Shown here: positions 51,647 through 60,871 of the stretch, piece by piece
Position numbering within the stretch: position 1 is the first letter of the stretch
How the letters are laid out: each line of letters opens with the position of its first letter
Translations under genes and position numbers: made by a program
The notes under the pieces: generated by a model
Told to the model about the DNA's origin: nothing
Seen by the model: only the letters and a program-made list of their open reading frames with translations
The model's database searches: none
DNA from: CADEED01 sp964444835
GTDB lineage: Bacteria > Pseudomonadota > Gammaproteobacteria > Steroidobacterales > Steroidobacteraceae
Length of the DNA: 64,000 bases
Assembly (NCBI GenBank): GCA_964444835.1
Contig: CAYUIT010000015.1
Location: 9,446-73,445, forward strand
Direction: 5' to 3'

Positions 51647-52513
51647 ATGACCATGGAACGAGATTCCGCGTTGATTTCCCCGGATGCACTGCAGTCGGAA
51701 CTGCGGGATCCGCGATTGAGATTGTTCGATACGACCGTTGTCATGACGCGCAGCCCGCAAGGCGCCCTATCGATAAGCAGCGGTCGTGAGGCGTATCTGC
51801 GCGCGCATTTGCCTGGCGCCGGATTTCTCGACCTTGCGGCCGACTTTTCTGACGCGTCGAGCGACCTACCGTTCATGTTGCCGAGCGCCGAACAGTTTGC
51901 ACGCGCGGCGTCGGCGGCGGGTATCGGGCGCGAGCATCGTGTCGTGCTGTACAACAGTGGACCGATATGGTGGTCGACACGGTTCTGGTTCATGTTCCGC
52001 GAATTCGGCTTCGATGCAGTACGCGTGTTGGATGGCGGCTTCGATCGGTGGCGCACCGAGGGCCGCGCGCTTGCGAGCGGCGGCACGAGCTTTCCGCCGG
52101 CGCAGTTCCCACTCGGGCCACGTCGAGGCTTTTTTGTCGGCAAGGACGCGGTCGCGCGAGCAGTCGCCGCTGGAGACCACACGCTCGTCAATGCGTTGAG
52201 TGCCGACCAACACGCCGGGCGCGTGGTCCAGTTCGTGCGGCCGGGGCATATCGCGGGCAGTTGCCATTTGTCTGCGCTCGATCTCGTTGATGAACGTCAA
52301 ACGTTTTGGTCGATCGAGACGTTGCGCGCGCGGCTGACGGCGGCTGGGTTGTTAGGCAGTAAGCCGGTCATCGCATATTGCGGCGGCGGCATTGCGGCCA
52401 CCGCCAACGCGTTTGCGTTATATCTCGTGGGTCACGAACGCCCGCAGATTTACGACGGATCCCTCGCGGAGTGGACGCGCGATCCAACTCTGCCCATGGC
52501 TACGAATCCTTAA
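51647..52513 (+). CDS. Sulfurtransferase with two rhodanese domains (thiosulfate/mercaptopyruvate type)
   Basis: A 288-aa tandem-rhodanese protein. The N-terminal domain (LFDTTVVMTRS; HLPGAGFLDLAADFSD) is inactive in this family, and the C-terminal domain has the active-site loop IAYCGGGIAATANAFAL with the Cys at about 245. The loop CGGGIAA is of the thiosulfate-sulfurtransferase/MST kind. GAGAGAG about 8 nt before the ATG at 51647 supports that start. It precedes the SulP transporter, giving a sulfur theme. Confidence 0.87.
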   Translation: MTMERDSALISPDALQSELRDPRLRLFDTTVVMTRSPQGALSISSGREAYLRAHLPGAGFLDLAADFSDASSDLPFMLPSAEQFARAASAAGIGREHRVVLYNSGPIWWSTRFWFMFREFGFDAVRVLDGGFDRWRTEGRALASGGTSFPPAQFPLGPRRGFFVGKDAVARAVAAGDHTLVNALSADQHAGRVVQFVRPGHIAGSCHLSALDLVDERQTFWSIETLRARLTAAGLLGSKPVIAYCGGGIAATANAFALYLVGHERPQIYDGSLAEWTRDPTLPMATNP

Positions 52514-52560
52514 ATACTTTAATTAAGAAACGTAAATAATTGAATTAATTAAACAATTTA
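52511..52560. promoter_or_regulatory. Extremely AT-rich 50 bp upstream of sulP
   Basis: Only about 6 of 50 bases are G or C in an otherwise GC-rich window. It contains TTAATTAA and the inverted repeat AATTG...CAATT. A -35-like TTAAAT (52510-52515), a 17-bp spacer and a -10-like TAAATA (52533-52538) are one possible promoter. Such a tract may be an UP element or bind a nucleoid protein. Confidence 0.5.
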
Positions 52561-52574
52561 GCGAAGAACCACGC

Positions 52575-52614
52575 ATCACTTCGTGATTCCCGTAGGGAAT
52601 GGTCGGCTATGCCG
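52575..52614 (+). promoter_or_regulatory. Tandem short hairpins in the sulP leader
   Basis: Three stems follow each other: ATCAC-TTC-GTGAT (52575-52587), ATTCCC-GTA-GGGAAT (52586-52600) and CGGC-TAT-GCCG (52604-52614). The first two share two bases and exclude each other. They lie 18-57 nt before the sulP ATG, so may form a regulatory leader. Confidence 0.45.
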
Positions 52615-52631
52615 TAGTACTGTAAAGGCCG

Positions 52632-54329
52632 ATGAGCCGCCCCGTGAATCGCCCCAGCCCGACCTGGCATCTATTTGTCCCCAAGTTAGTCACGGTGCTA
52701 CGGGAGGGCTACCGGCTAGAGGACTTCCGCCACGACTTCATCGCCGGTGTGACGGTGGCGATCGTCGCGTTGCCGTTGGCGATGGCCTTCGCCATCGCCT
52801 CGGGTACCACCCCCGACCGCGGCCTCGTCACCGCAATCGTCGCCGGATTTCTGATTTCGGCATTGGGCGGCAGCCGTCACCAGATTGGCGGTCCCACGGG
52901 CGCTTTCGTGGTCGTCGTATTCGGTGTGATCGATCAGCATGGCTACGACGGCCTCGTGGTCGCGACGCTGATGGCGGGCATCATTCTGGTCGTGGCCGGC
53001 TTCGCAAGGCTCGGTACTTGGATCAAGTACATCCCTGAGCCGGTGATTACCGGATTCACGGCAGGCATCGCCGTCGTGATCTTCTCGAGCCAAGTCAAAG
53101 ATCTGCTCGGCCTACAAATGGGCAGCGTACCAGCCGAGTTCGCGCCCAAGTGGTTAGCGTATTTCTCGCACCTCGACACGATTCAGTGGATAACGGCGGG
53201 CATCGCAGCCGCATCGCTCGCGATGATTTTGCTGCTGCGTCGGTTCGCACCCGCGGTGCCAGGATTTTTGGTCGCGATCGTTGTCGCTGCCGTCGCGGCC
53301 TACGCACTAGCGTTGCCGACGGAAACGGTAGGATCCCGGTTCGGTGATATTCCGCGCACGCTACCCGCCCCTGCTTGGCCTGCCATGAGTTGGGGTCTGC
53401 TCCGCGAACTGGTGCCGTCGGCGTTGACGATTGCCTTCTTGGCGGGTGTCGAGTCGTTGTTGTCAGCCGTCGTGGCCGACGGCATGACTGGGCGGCGGCA
53501 CCGCAGCAATTGTGAGTTGGTAGCACAAGGCGTCGCAAACAGTGCGTCAGCGCTATTTGGCGGTATGCCCGCAACCGGTGCGATCGCACGCACGGTCACG
53601 AACATTCGTTCTGGCGCGCGCACGCCCATCGCGGGAATCCTGCACGCAGTATTCGTGCTGCTCTTCATGATGCTCGCGGCGCCACTCGCCGCGTTCATTC
53701 CGCTCGCGGCACTCGCCGCCGTGCTCACGATCGTGGCATGGAACATGAGTGAGATTCCGCGCTTTCGGCACTTGATGAAGGCACCGTTCGGCGATCGCGT
53801 GATCTTGCTGCTGACGTTCGGGTTGACGGTGATGGTGGATCTCACGGTGGCGATCGAAGTCGGTGTGGTGCTCGCCGCTGTGCTGTTCATGCATCGCATG
53901 TCGCAAGCGGTGGCGGTTGAGAAACACACACCGCTCGTCGATGAAGATCAAGACGACTTCGTTCGCGGCCCGACTGAGGACAAGCGGCGCGGGTTACCGG
54001 CTGGCGTGGAATTGTTTGAACTGCGCGGGCCATTCTTCTTTGGCGTCGCGCAGAGCCTTACCGAGACGCTCGATGAGCTGGGACGTACACCGCGCGGCTT
54101 CGTGATCCTGATGCGGGATGTGCCGTTGATCGATGCGACCGGCGTCGGCGCACTGTCGACGCTGATCGCACGCTCCGCCAAGTTGGGCACGCGTGTCGTG
54201 TTAGTCGGCGCGCAGCCAAACGTGCTGCGGACCTTGCGCGAGATGCATGTGCTGGACCGACCGTCGCTGGCGACGGCAGACGACCTAGAAGCCGCGAAGC
54301 GACTGTTCGCGGCCGAGACCCCTCGCTAA
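52632..54329 (+). CDS. SulP-family anion transporter with STAS domain
   Basis: A 565-aa inner-membrane transporter. The membrane half has DFIAGVTVAIVALPLAMAFA, GSRHQIGGPTGAFVVVVFG and GFTAGIAVVIFSSQVKDLLG as in SulP proteins; the C-terminal STAS domain (about 455-560) reads ELRGPFFFGVAQSLTETLDEL and DVPLIDATGVGALSTLIARS with the conserved Asp-Ala-Thr-Gly. Sulfate or bicarbonate are likely substrates; the upstream sulfurtransferase favours sulfate. Its stop overlaps that of the FAD oxidase by 4 bp (convergent). Confidence 0.9.
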   Translation: MSRPVNRPSPTWHLFVPKLVTVLREGYRLEDFRHDFIAGVTVAIVALPLAMAFAIASGTTPDRGLVTAIVAGFLISALGGSRHQIGGPTGAFVVVVFGVIDQHGYDGLVVATLMAGIILVVAGFARLGTWIKYIPEPVITGFTAGIAVVIFSSQVKDLLGLQMGSVPAEFAPKWLAYFSHLDTIQWITAGIAAASLAMILLLRRFAPAVPGFLVAIVVAAVAAYALALPTETVGSRFGDIPRTLPAPAWPAMSWGLLRELVPSALTIAFLAGVESLLSAVVADGMTGRRHRSNCELVAQGVANSASALFGGMPATGAIARTVTNIRSGARTPIAGILHAVFVLLFMMLAAPLAAFIPLAALAAVLTIVAWNMSEIPRFRHLMKAPFGDRVILLLTFGLTVMVDLTVAIEVGVVLAAVLFMHRMSQAVAVEKHTPLVDEDQDDFVRGPTEDKRRGLPAGVELFELRGPFFFGVAQSLTETLDELGRTPRGFVILMRDVPLIDATGVGALSTLIARSAKLGTRVVLVGAQPNVLRTLREMHVLDRPSLATADDLEAAKRLFAAETPR

Positions 54330-55912
54330 AGCCCAAGCGCCCCCGGATTCATCCGACCACTGGGGTCGACCAGTTGCTTCAGTTGCCGCAAGAACGTGCT
54401 CGCCGTGGGTTCGAGCCCTTGCTGATACTTGTAGAACTTGCCGAGCTGGAAACTCGCTGCACCGTTCTCCATGAAACAAATCGCAAGCTCCTCGCGCAGG
54501 CGTGCCACCGCGGCACGGGCTGGCAGATTTTCCGGGTACTGCGGGAGCTTCGCGAGATACGCAGGATCGAGGACACGCTCGTGGAATGCGAGGCGCGCAT
54601 CCGGCCAATACATCACGGGCTCGATCAAGGTGCCCACTGAGCCTACCGAAGCAATCAAGTAGCCGTGATCAATCTCGTACTGTGTCATGGCCGCCTGATG
54701 CTTGCGGAACACTGACTCCAGCGCCTCGAACATCGCTGCGGCCTTGCTGAATGGTACCGTGCCATGCACGGGCACCCAGCGCTCGCCGTTGGGGCCGAGC
54801 ATGCTGTTCACCTCGGCGAACGGATTTGCACGCATGACTTTGGGGATCGTGTTCTCGACCTCGCGTCCGCTGCGATTCAGCACCGCGCGCGCCGCCGCGA
54901 GTTTTCCTTCGACGTCCGCCGCATCGCGGCCATCGAACGAGAGATGGAGTGAGTAGTTAGCATCATCGAGAAAGCTTCGCCCGGCAAGCACGACCTTCGC
55001 GCCTTCTTTGAGAGCCGCAAGCGCGCCGCCTGCCGACTTCATTACATTGCCAAGCGCCTTGACGTCAGCCGCCAAACTCGTGCGCTTCATGCGCACCGCT
55101 TGTAAGCCTGGATCGAATGCGAAGCACTCCGAAACGACGTCCATACGTGCGACTTCGGCCAGTGCGGCGAACAGCGCGGTGTGTGTTTCGAATGCGTACG
55201 ATACATGTCGACTCTCCACCGGCACGCGCACCAGGCGAAATGTTGCACGCGTCTTGATGCCGAGCGAACCGCAGTCTGACAGGAACATGCCCATGGTGTC
55301 CGGGCCAAACTGCCGGAAGAATGGCTCGCCGTGGTTGTTAGCATGGCTGCCAAGCTTGAGCAGCGTGCCATCGACCAGCATCACATCGAGCCCGATCACG
55401 CTCTCGGCGACCGCGCCATAGCGCCCTGAGCCGAGGAAGATGCTGCCTTGCGAGAGCGCACCGCCGATGCTCGATTTCAAGCCTGACAACGGTCCCCAGT
55501 ATGGGGTACGCACACCGCGCGGGACCAAGGTGTCATGTAACGACTTCCACGTGGCGCCGCATTCGAGCGTGACATAGCAGTCGTCGGGGTTGATCTCCAC
55601 GATACGGTTGAGGCGCAACAAGTCGACACTGATGGAGTTCGCGCGCGCGGGCAGGTAGCCGTCGGTGTAGGACATGCCGCCGCCGCGGGGGACGACCATC
55701 AGGCCCGCGCGAGCGATCAGCGCGAGTGCTTGGCTCAGCTCCTCGACCGTGCCCGGTTGGATCACGGCGATCGGCAGCTCGCCCTGGCGATAAACGTCTT
55801 GCGCGTAGAACAAGCGATCTTCGTTACTCGTCAAGACATGCTCAGCCCCGAGCAGCTGTCGCAGCGCATTGAGAGTGTCGTCACCAGAGTTCGATCGAAT
55901 GGCGGTTTGCAT
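54326..55912 (-). CDS. FAD-linked oxidase (vanillyl-alcohol-oxidase/4-cresol-dehydrogenase type)
   Basis: A 528-aa flavoprotein. The FAD_binding_4 domain holds VVPRGGGMSYTDGYLPA, LRLNRIVEINPDDCYVTLECG in part, and GPLSGLKSSIGGALSQGSIFLG; the C-terminal domain ends with the QLKQLVDPSGRMNPG motif of the family. It probably oxidises an alcohol, alpha-hydroxy acid or phenol. No signal peptide. A paralog starts at 63532, near the other end of this catabolic region. Confidence 0.86.
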   Translation of the reverse strand: MQTAIRSNSGDDTLNALRQLLGAEHVLTSNEDRLFYAQDVYRQGELPIAVIQPGTVEELSQALALIARAGLMVVPRGGGMSYTDGYLPARANSISVDLLRLNRIVEINPDDCYVTLECGATWKSLHDTLVPRGVRTPYWGPLSGLKSSIGGALSQGSIFLGSGRYGAVAESVIGLDVMLVDGTLLKLGSHANNHGEPFFRQFGPDTMGMFLSDCGSLGIKTRATFRLVRVPVESRHVSYAFETHTALFAALAEVARMDVVSECFAFDPGLQAVRMKRTSLAADVKALGNVMKSAGGALAALKEGAKVVLAGRSFLDDANYSLHLSFDGRDAADVEGKLAAARAVLNRSGREVENTIPKVMRANPFAEVNSMLGPNGERWVPVHGTVPFSKAAAMFEALESVFRKHQAAMTQYEIDHGYLIASVGSVGTLIEPVMYWPDARLAFHERVLDPAYLAKLPQYPENLPARAAVARLREELAICFMENGAASFQLGKFYKYQQGLEPTASTFLRQLKQLVDPSGRMNPGALGL

Positions 55913-55951
55913 GAGGGTTATCGCTCTGTCGAGTTCACGGACGCGCCGAGA

Positions 55952-56794
55952 TTAGCGCACCGGCGGCATCTTCACTGTCAGTTGTTCCGGATACAGTCGT
56001 TGCACGCGTTCAAGGTAATCTTTTGGGAAGGCGCTGACATCCGGGAGTTTCACCCCGTCCGCGTGCCAGATGACATGTCCGGGCGCGCTCCCCATTTCCA
56101 TCCAACGTGGCCACGGAGCGATGTAGGTTGAGGAAAACTGTGCTGGACAGGACGTCAGGCGCGGATTCAGCAGCTCTTTGCGACGCACGACGCTCGTGGA
56201 GGCTTCAAAGCTGGGTTGCGGCATTCCGGGCGGGTACACGCGATCGTGGCGCATCCACACGAGATCACGGTGCTGTGTCCAATGCACATGCAGCGGCACC
56301 GGTGCTGCCGGAGGGAGGCCCGTAAAGAACGGTTGCACGGACTCGGCTTTCCATACGACATATGAGCCGGTGCCGCCCAGCTTGTTAGGACGCACCGTAT
56401 TCGTTTGGCCCGTATACGGATTGACGAAATTCTCGAGTACTGCGCCTGTCGTGAGGTCTTGATAGAACGTGGTCGTTAGGCCCGTTTGACGAAATGAGCC
56501 GTCACGCTCGGGCACGAACAGATTGATCTCGGCGCCCTCAAAACGCAACAACGGTTTGGGTTCCTCGCCCGGGCGAATGCCCACTATTGTTCCGGTGTAC
56601 CACCAAGGTGCTTGCACACCGCGCGAATCGCCCATGACGCGCACCAAGGCCTCGAGCGCCGCTTGCGCATCCGCAAAGGCCAGCGACGTCGTGCCGCGCG
56701 CGAGCGCAGCGCCCGAGTTCGAAGCGAATGCCGCCGCGGGCACCGCAGCCGCCAGGCCGCCTAGATACTGTCGTCGGGTCCAAGTGCGATTCAT
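55952..56794 (-). CDS. DUF1838 protein with Tat signal
   Basis: A 280-aa exported protein. The start MNRTWTRRQYLGGLAAAVPA has a twin-arginine motif and a hydrophobic stretch, with likely cleavage after ALA near residue 31. The body (YTGTIVGIRPGEEPKPLLRFEGAE in part; PYTGQTNTVRPNKLGG; TYIAPWPRWMEMG) matches DUF1838. Function unknown; Tat export implies folding or cofactor loading before export. Confidence 0.85.
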   Translation of the reverse strand: MNRTWTRRQYLGGLAAAVPAAAFASNSGAALARGTTSLAFADAQAALEALVRVMGDSRGVQAPWWYTGTIVGIRPGEEPKPLLRFEGAEINLFVPERDGSFRQTGLTTTFYQDLTTGAVLENFVNPYTGQTNTVRPNKLGGTGSYVVWKAESVQPFFTGLPPAAPVPLHVHWTQHRDLVWMRHDRVYPPGMPQPSFEASTSVVRRKELLNPRLTSCPAQFSSTYIAPWPRWMEMGSAPGHVIWHADGVKLPDVSAFPKDYLERVQRLYPEQLTVKMPPVR

Positions 56795-56920
56795 GCGTCA
56801 GCCTCACGCAGTGGCAATTGCGCTCGACCTTGCCGCATCGCTGGGCGCGGTGCAAGGCGACACACTGGTAAGCTCACGCGACGTTCACTATTCGAATCTG
56901 GGTGCAGCGGAGCGCAGTTG

Positions 56921-58339
56921 ATGACCGTTATTCGGGATCCCGAACTGCAGTTTTCGGAACATGTTCCGATCGTCATCGTGGGTGGCGGCGCATGCGGTTT
57001 GACGGCGGCCTTGGCGGCGCACGAGCGCGGCGCTGAGGCCATCGTGTTGGAGCGAGACGAGCGCCTGTGGGGCAGCACGGGCATGTCCATTGGCGCTGTC
57101 TGCGCGGTGGGTAGCGCCCAGCAACGCGCGCATGGCGTCGAGGATTCCGTCGAGCGCTTTGTGGCGGATGTGATGGCCAAGACCTTGGGGCGAGCGGATC
57201 GCGAGCTCGCTTACGCGATAGGCCGTGCGTCTGGGCCGATGGTCGATTGGCTACAAGAGCGTCATGATGTGCCGCTGTTACTCGATTTCGCGTGGCGTGG
57301 CCTGGGACATTCCCAGCCGCGCTTGCACGTACCACCGGCACGCACAGGCGAGCAACTCATCACCTTGTTGCAATCCGCAGTCGAGCGTGCAGGCGTACCC
57401 ATCCTCACGCAAGCGCGCGTGGTCGCGGTGGTGGCCGATGCAGCGGATCGCGTCCGTGGTGTGCGCATCGAACGACCGAACGGCGATTCTGAGTGGCTGG
57501 GTTGCGACGCGCTCGTGCTGGCCACCTGCGGCTTTGGAGCAAACCGCGCGTGGATCCGCGAGCACATGCCTGAGATTGCAACCGCACGCTACTTTGGGCA
57601 CGAGGGCAATATGGGCGATGGGATCGCGTGGGGTCGCGCCCTCGGTGCGGGCACGGCGGACATGACCGCCTACCAGGGTCTCGGTACGTTGGCCGAGCCG
57701 CAAGCGATCATCGTGCCGCATACGTTGCTGATCGATGGCGGTGTGCTCGTCAACACGCAAGGCAAACGGTTCACGCACGAACTCGAGAACATCTCCGGCA
57801 TGTGCGTGCCGGTGTTGGCGCAGCCGGACGGCGTTGCTTGGGTGATATTCGATACGCGACGCCTCGAGGTTTCGCTCGGCCATTCCATGGAGTTGCGCCA
57901 ACTCGAGGAGCTAGGGGCTGTCAAGCGCGCAGCGTCTGTATCGGCGTTGGCGGAGTTGTTAGGCATCCCGCCACAGTCTCTTGCCGCTGAGCTTGAGGCT
58001 GTCGCTGCCGCGCGAGCTGCAGGTGGGGCCGATCGCTTGGGACGTCGCTTCGATGGCTGTGCGCCACTCGCTGCACCGTATTGTGCGATCAAAGTGACCG
58101 GCGCCCTCTTCCACACGCAAGGCGGGCTGCTCGTCGACAGTGAGGCGCGCGTGCTACGCGCGGATCGATCCGCGCTCCCCAACCTGTTTGCGGGCGGCGG
58201 CGCAGCGCGCAGCATCTCAGGGCCCGACGTGACGGGCTACTTACCGGCGGTCGGATTATCGATGGCGATGACGCTGGGTCAATTGGCTGGCGCGGCCGCT
58301 GCCGGTATGACACCACGCAGTAGCGTGTTGGGTAAGTAA
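56921..58339 (+). CDS. FAD-dependent oxidoreductase (succinate dehydrogenase/KstD-like flavoprotein)
   Basis: A 472-aa FAD_binding_2 protein. The N-terminal dinucleotide motif is VIVGGGACGLTAALAAHERG, followed by GSTGMSIGAVCAVG, the second half VLATCGFGANRAWIREH, GHEGNMGDGIAWGRALGAG and C-terminal TGALFHTQGGLLVDSEARVL. It is like 3-ketosteroid dehydrogenases, fumarate reductase flavoproteins or TcuA; residues that would fix the substrate cannot be assigned by eye. The ATG at 56921 follows an in-frame TTG. It is divergent from the DUF1838 gene and overlaps the convergent serine hydrolase by 61 bp. Confidence 0.86.
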   Translation: MTVIRDPELQFSEHVPIVIVGGGACGLTAALAAHERGAEAIVLERDERLWGSTGMSIGAVCAVGSAQQRAHGVEDSVERFVADVMAKTLGRADRELAYAIGRASGPMVDWLQERHDVPLLLDFAWRGLGHSQPRLHVPPARTGEQLITLLQSAVERAGVPILTQARVVAVVADAADRVRGVRIERPNGDSEWLGCDALVLATCGFGANRAWIREHMPEIATARYFGHEGNMGDGIAWGRALGAGTADMTAYQGLGTLAEPQAIIVPHTLLIDGGVLVNTQGKRFTHELENISGMCVPVLAQPDGVAWVIFDTRRLEVSLGHSMELRQLEELGAVKRAASVSALAELLGIPPQSLAAELEAVAAARAAGGADRLGRRFDGCAPLAAPYCAIKVTGALFHTQGGLLVDSEARVLRADRSALPNLFAGGGAARSISGPDVTGYLPAVGLSMAMTLGQLAGAAAAGMTPRSSVLGK

Positions 58340-59490
58340 GCGTCGTCCCAGTTTCCAGACAATTCCTGCAGGTCTGCGACGGCGCGACCCGTGCGCACGA
58401 TGACGAGATCGGCCGATGGCACGACGTAGACACGCTGGCCGCCAAAGCCATCGATGAAGAAAACATCCGGCGCGATGAACGGCTCGGAGTGGTATGCGGA
58501 GAGCGTCTTGTCGTTGTAGCGGCGTGCTTGCCCGGGCGGCGATCCAAGCCAGATCTGCATCCCGTAGTTAGGATTAGTCGCTGCCGGCGTCAGCATCGCG
58601 GCGATCCATTGCTCTGGTATCACTTGCTGCGATTCGACCCGCCCGCGATTCTTCAGTAGCAGCCCAACCTGCAGCCAGCCGCGCGCGGTCGTGTAGAGGC
58701 AGCAAAACGTCTTCGGCATGCCGGCATCACGATCGAGCCATACGTACGACGTGGGAGCCCCCAAGCGGCTCCACAAGCGCTCCGACAAATACTGCGCATA
58801 GCGTTTGCCCGATGCGCGCTGCAGGATGATCCCGAGCAGTTGCGAATTGGCGTTGAGGTATTGAAATTCGGTGCCCGGGGCTTTGTCGGCTGGGAGCTCG
58901 AGCGCTGCGGTCGTGATGTCACTGCCCAGTGTGAGGCGCAAACTGCGCCACGTACCGAAGCGGACGATCTCGAGGCCGGATGACATCTGCAGTAAATGGC
59001 GAATCGTGATGTGACGACGTTCGTCGTTGCGCCACTCGGGCAGGTAGTTAGCAGCAGGCTCATCGATGGATTTCAAGATACCGTCTTGAATCGCGGCACC
59101 GACGAGCAAGCCCAGGACCGTCTTGTGCGCCGAGTAGGGATCGGTGCGCGTCTGGCGATCGTAGCCCGGCCAGTATTTCTCATAACGCAACGCGCCGCGG
59201 TGATAGATGAGCAGCGCCACCGATCCCGTCGTGGCGGCGTAGTGTTCCGCAGCCGCGATCGCCGCGGGTTCGATCGTGCTGGGTTCGCCTGTGGCGATCT
59301 CGCGCTCGCTGCCCGGAACGGCCTCTTGCGGTGTGTTGCGTTCTGTTTGGTCGACGGCACCCATCGTAGGGCCCGTGACGAGACGCCGCAGGACCGCAGG
59401 ATCGGCGGCGTACATCGCGAACACCACAACGAGGACGAGTGCGAGGAGCGCACCGACGCTGCGGCCTAGCCAGCGCAGCAACGTAGCCAT
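58279..59490 (-). CDS. Serine hydrolase (class C beta-lactamase family), membrane-anchored
   Basis: A 403-aa hydrolase. An N-terminal hydrophobic segment (LLRWLGRSVGALLALVLVVVFAMYA) anchors it or exports it. The catalytic Ser-x-x-Lys is DPYSAHKTVLG (about 140), and the YxN motif is FQYLNANSQLLG. A C-terminal HxG-like segment is FFIDGFGGQRVYVVPSADLV, so FGG stands at that place. Such proteins are often esterases or 6-aminohexanoate-dimer hydrolases. It is last in the racemase-deacetylase-GPH-hydrolase operon (7-bp gap). Confidence 0.87.
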   Translation of the reverse strand: MATLLRWLGRSVGALLALVLVVVFAMYAADPAVLRRLVTGPTMGAVDQTERNTPQEAVPGSEREIATGEPSTIEPAAIAAAEHYAATTGSVALLIYHRGALRYEKYWPGYDRQTRTDPYSAHKTVLGLLVGAAIQDGILKSIDEPAANYLPEWRNDERRHITIRHLLQMSSGLEIVRFGTWRSLRLTLGSDITTAALELPADKAPGTEFQYLNANSQLLGIILQRASGKRYAQYLSERLWSRLGAPTSYVWLDRDAGMPKTFCCLYTTARGWLQVGLLLKNRGRVESQQVIPEQWIAAMLTPAATNPNYGMQIWLGSPPGQARRYNDKTLSAYHSEPFIAPDVFFIDGFGGQRVYVVPSADLVIVRTGRAVADLQELSGNWDDAYLPNTLLRGVIPAAAAPAN

Positions 59491-59497
59491 CTACTCG

Positions 59498-60871
59498 CTA
59501 CTCAGCGCCCGCCGTGGCTTGCCGGGCCTGCAGATCGCGGCGAATGGCAGCGTGTCGATGCGCGTTCAGCGGGAAACTCCACATCAGGATCATCGGCACG
59601 ACCAACAAGACCACGGGGACCACCGACGCACACAAACGAATCGACCAGCCTTGCTCGGCCGTGATGGGGCCCCACGCGCCTTCGAAGCCTGTGTGCGCCA
59701 TCAGCGCAAACGCGAGTGGCGCGCCCAGCATGATGCCGCCCTTGAACACAATCGCCAGAAACGCCATGTGCCCGCCCATTTGCCGGGTACCCGATTGCAA
59801 CTCGTCGTGGTCGACCGTGTCGGCGGTCATGGCGGGCGGCATGATCATCGTGCCGCCGTTTCCGAAGCCAACGAGCACTTGTACGACGAGAATGGTAGCG
59901 AGCGAGCCCACGGGCGCGAAAAACAGCAACAGATACCCCGCCGCCGTAACGGCATTTGCAAGCACATAGGTCTGGTGCTTCCCGAGACGCGTAGCAATCG
60001 GCACCCACACCCATGCGAGCCCAGCCGCTGCGATGGTGTTGGTGACGCTGATCAAGAGCACGTGCTCTTGCAGGCCGAGCACCAACGTCATGAAGAACGG
60101 CAACGCTGCGAAATACGTGCCCATCGCCAAGCGGTCCATGAGGTATGCGCCCGCCAAACGGGCGAAGGGCCCATTGCGCAACAGAATGGCGAACAGTTCT
60201 TTCCAAGACGGTGGATGCACGCCCAGATCGTGGTCGCCACGTGGCACGCGTGCGAGGCACACGAGCACGGCGAGGGGTAACAAGATCGCAAAGAAAATGC
60301 CGATCGCCTGCACGATCTGCGGAAAGCTCGGTGCCTCAACACCGCGGTAGCCCATCCAATACGCCATGGGCACGATCGATGCTAACAAGTAGCCCACCAT
60401 GGCGCCCGATTCGCGGAAGCCCGCGATACGCGTGCGCTCTTGGTAGTCGTTAGTGAGCTCCCCGCCCCAGGTTTGATGCGGGATGAAAACCATCGTCCAG
60501 CCGAGGTAGAACAGGATGAGCCAGGTGCCGAGATACCACGCATCGGCGCTCGGCGGTGGGTTGACGAGAAACACGCCTGCGACACTGGCCAGCGGCAGAC
60601 CGAGCGCCATCCACGGTTTGCGGCGACCGAAGCGGCTGCGCGTGCGATCGGAGGCCGCGCCGATGATCGGGTCACTGAGCAACTCGAACACGCGCCCGAC
60701 GACGAACATCGCACCGACCACCGTCAGCGACATCGACACGGGTGCGCTGGTGTACGCCGGCGGCAAGTAGATGAGCAGCGGTACCATCATCATCTGCAAC
60801 GCCATGGTCGGCAGTGCGTAAGCAACTAGCTGCGGCGCGGAAAGTCGCATCGGCGACGGTGTTGAGTTCAT
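59498..60871 (-). CDS. GPH-type MFS transporter (MelB-like)
   Basis: A 457-aa 12-helix transporter of the glycoside-pentoside-hexuronide group. ELLSDPIIGAASDRTRSRFGRRKPWMALG, in parts (SDPIIGAASDRTRSRFGRRK), is the family signature, with Asp residues that bind cations. Its ATG overlaps the deacetylase stop (ATGA). The substrate is unknown; the same type is often found in catabolic clusters of non-sugar compounds. Confidence 0.88.
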   Translation of the reverse strand: MNSTPSPMRLSAPQLVAYALPTMALQMMMVPLLIYLPPAYTSAPVSMSLTVVGAMFVVGRVFELLSDPIIGAASDRTRSRFGRRKPWMALGLPLASVAGVFLVNPPPSADAWYLGTWLILFYLGWTMVFIPHQTWGGELTNDYQERTRIAGFRESGAMVGYLLASIVPMAYWMGYRGVEAPSFPQIVQAIGIFFAILLPLAVLVCLARVPRGDHDLGVHPPSWKELFAILLRNGPFARLAGAYLMDRLAMGTYFAALPFFMTLVLGLQEHVLLISVTNTIAAAGLAWVWVPIATRLGKHQTYVLANAVTAAGYLLLFFAPVGSLATILVVQVLVGFGNGGTMIMPPAMTADTVDHDELQSGTRQMGGHMAFLAIVFKGGIMLGAPLAFALMAHTGFEGAWGPITAEQGWSIRLCASVVPVVLLVVPMILMWSFPLNAHRHAAIRRDLQARQATAGAE

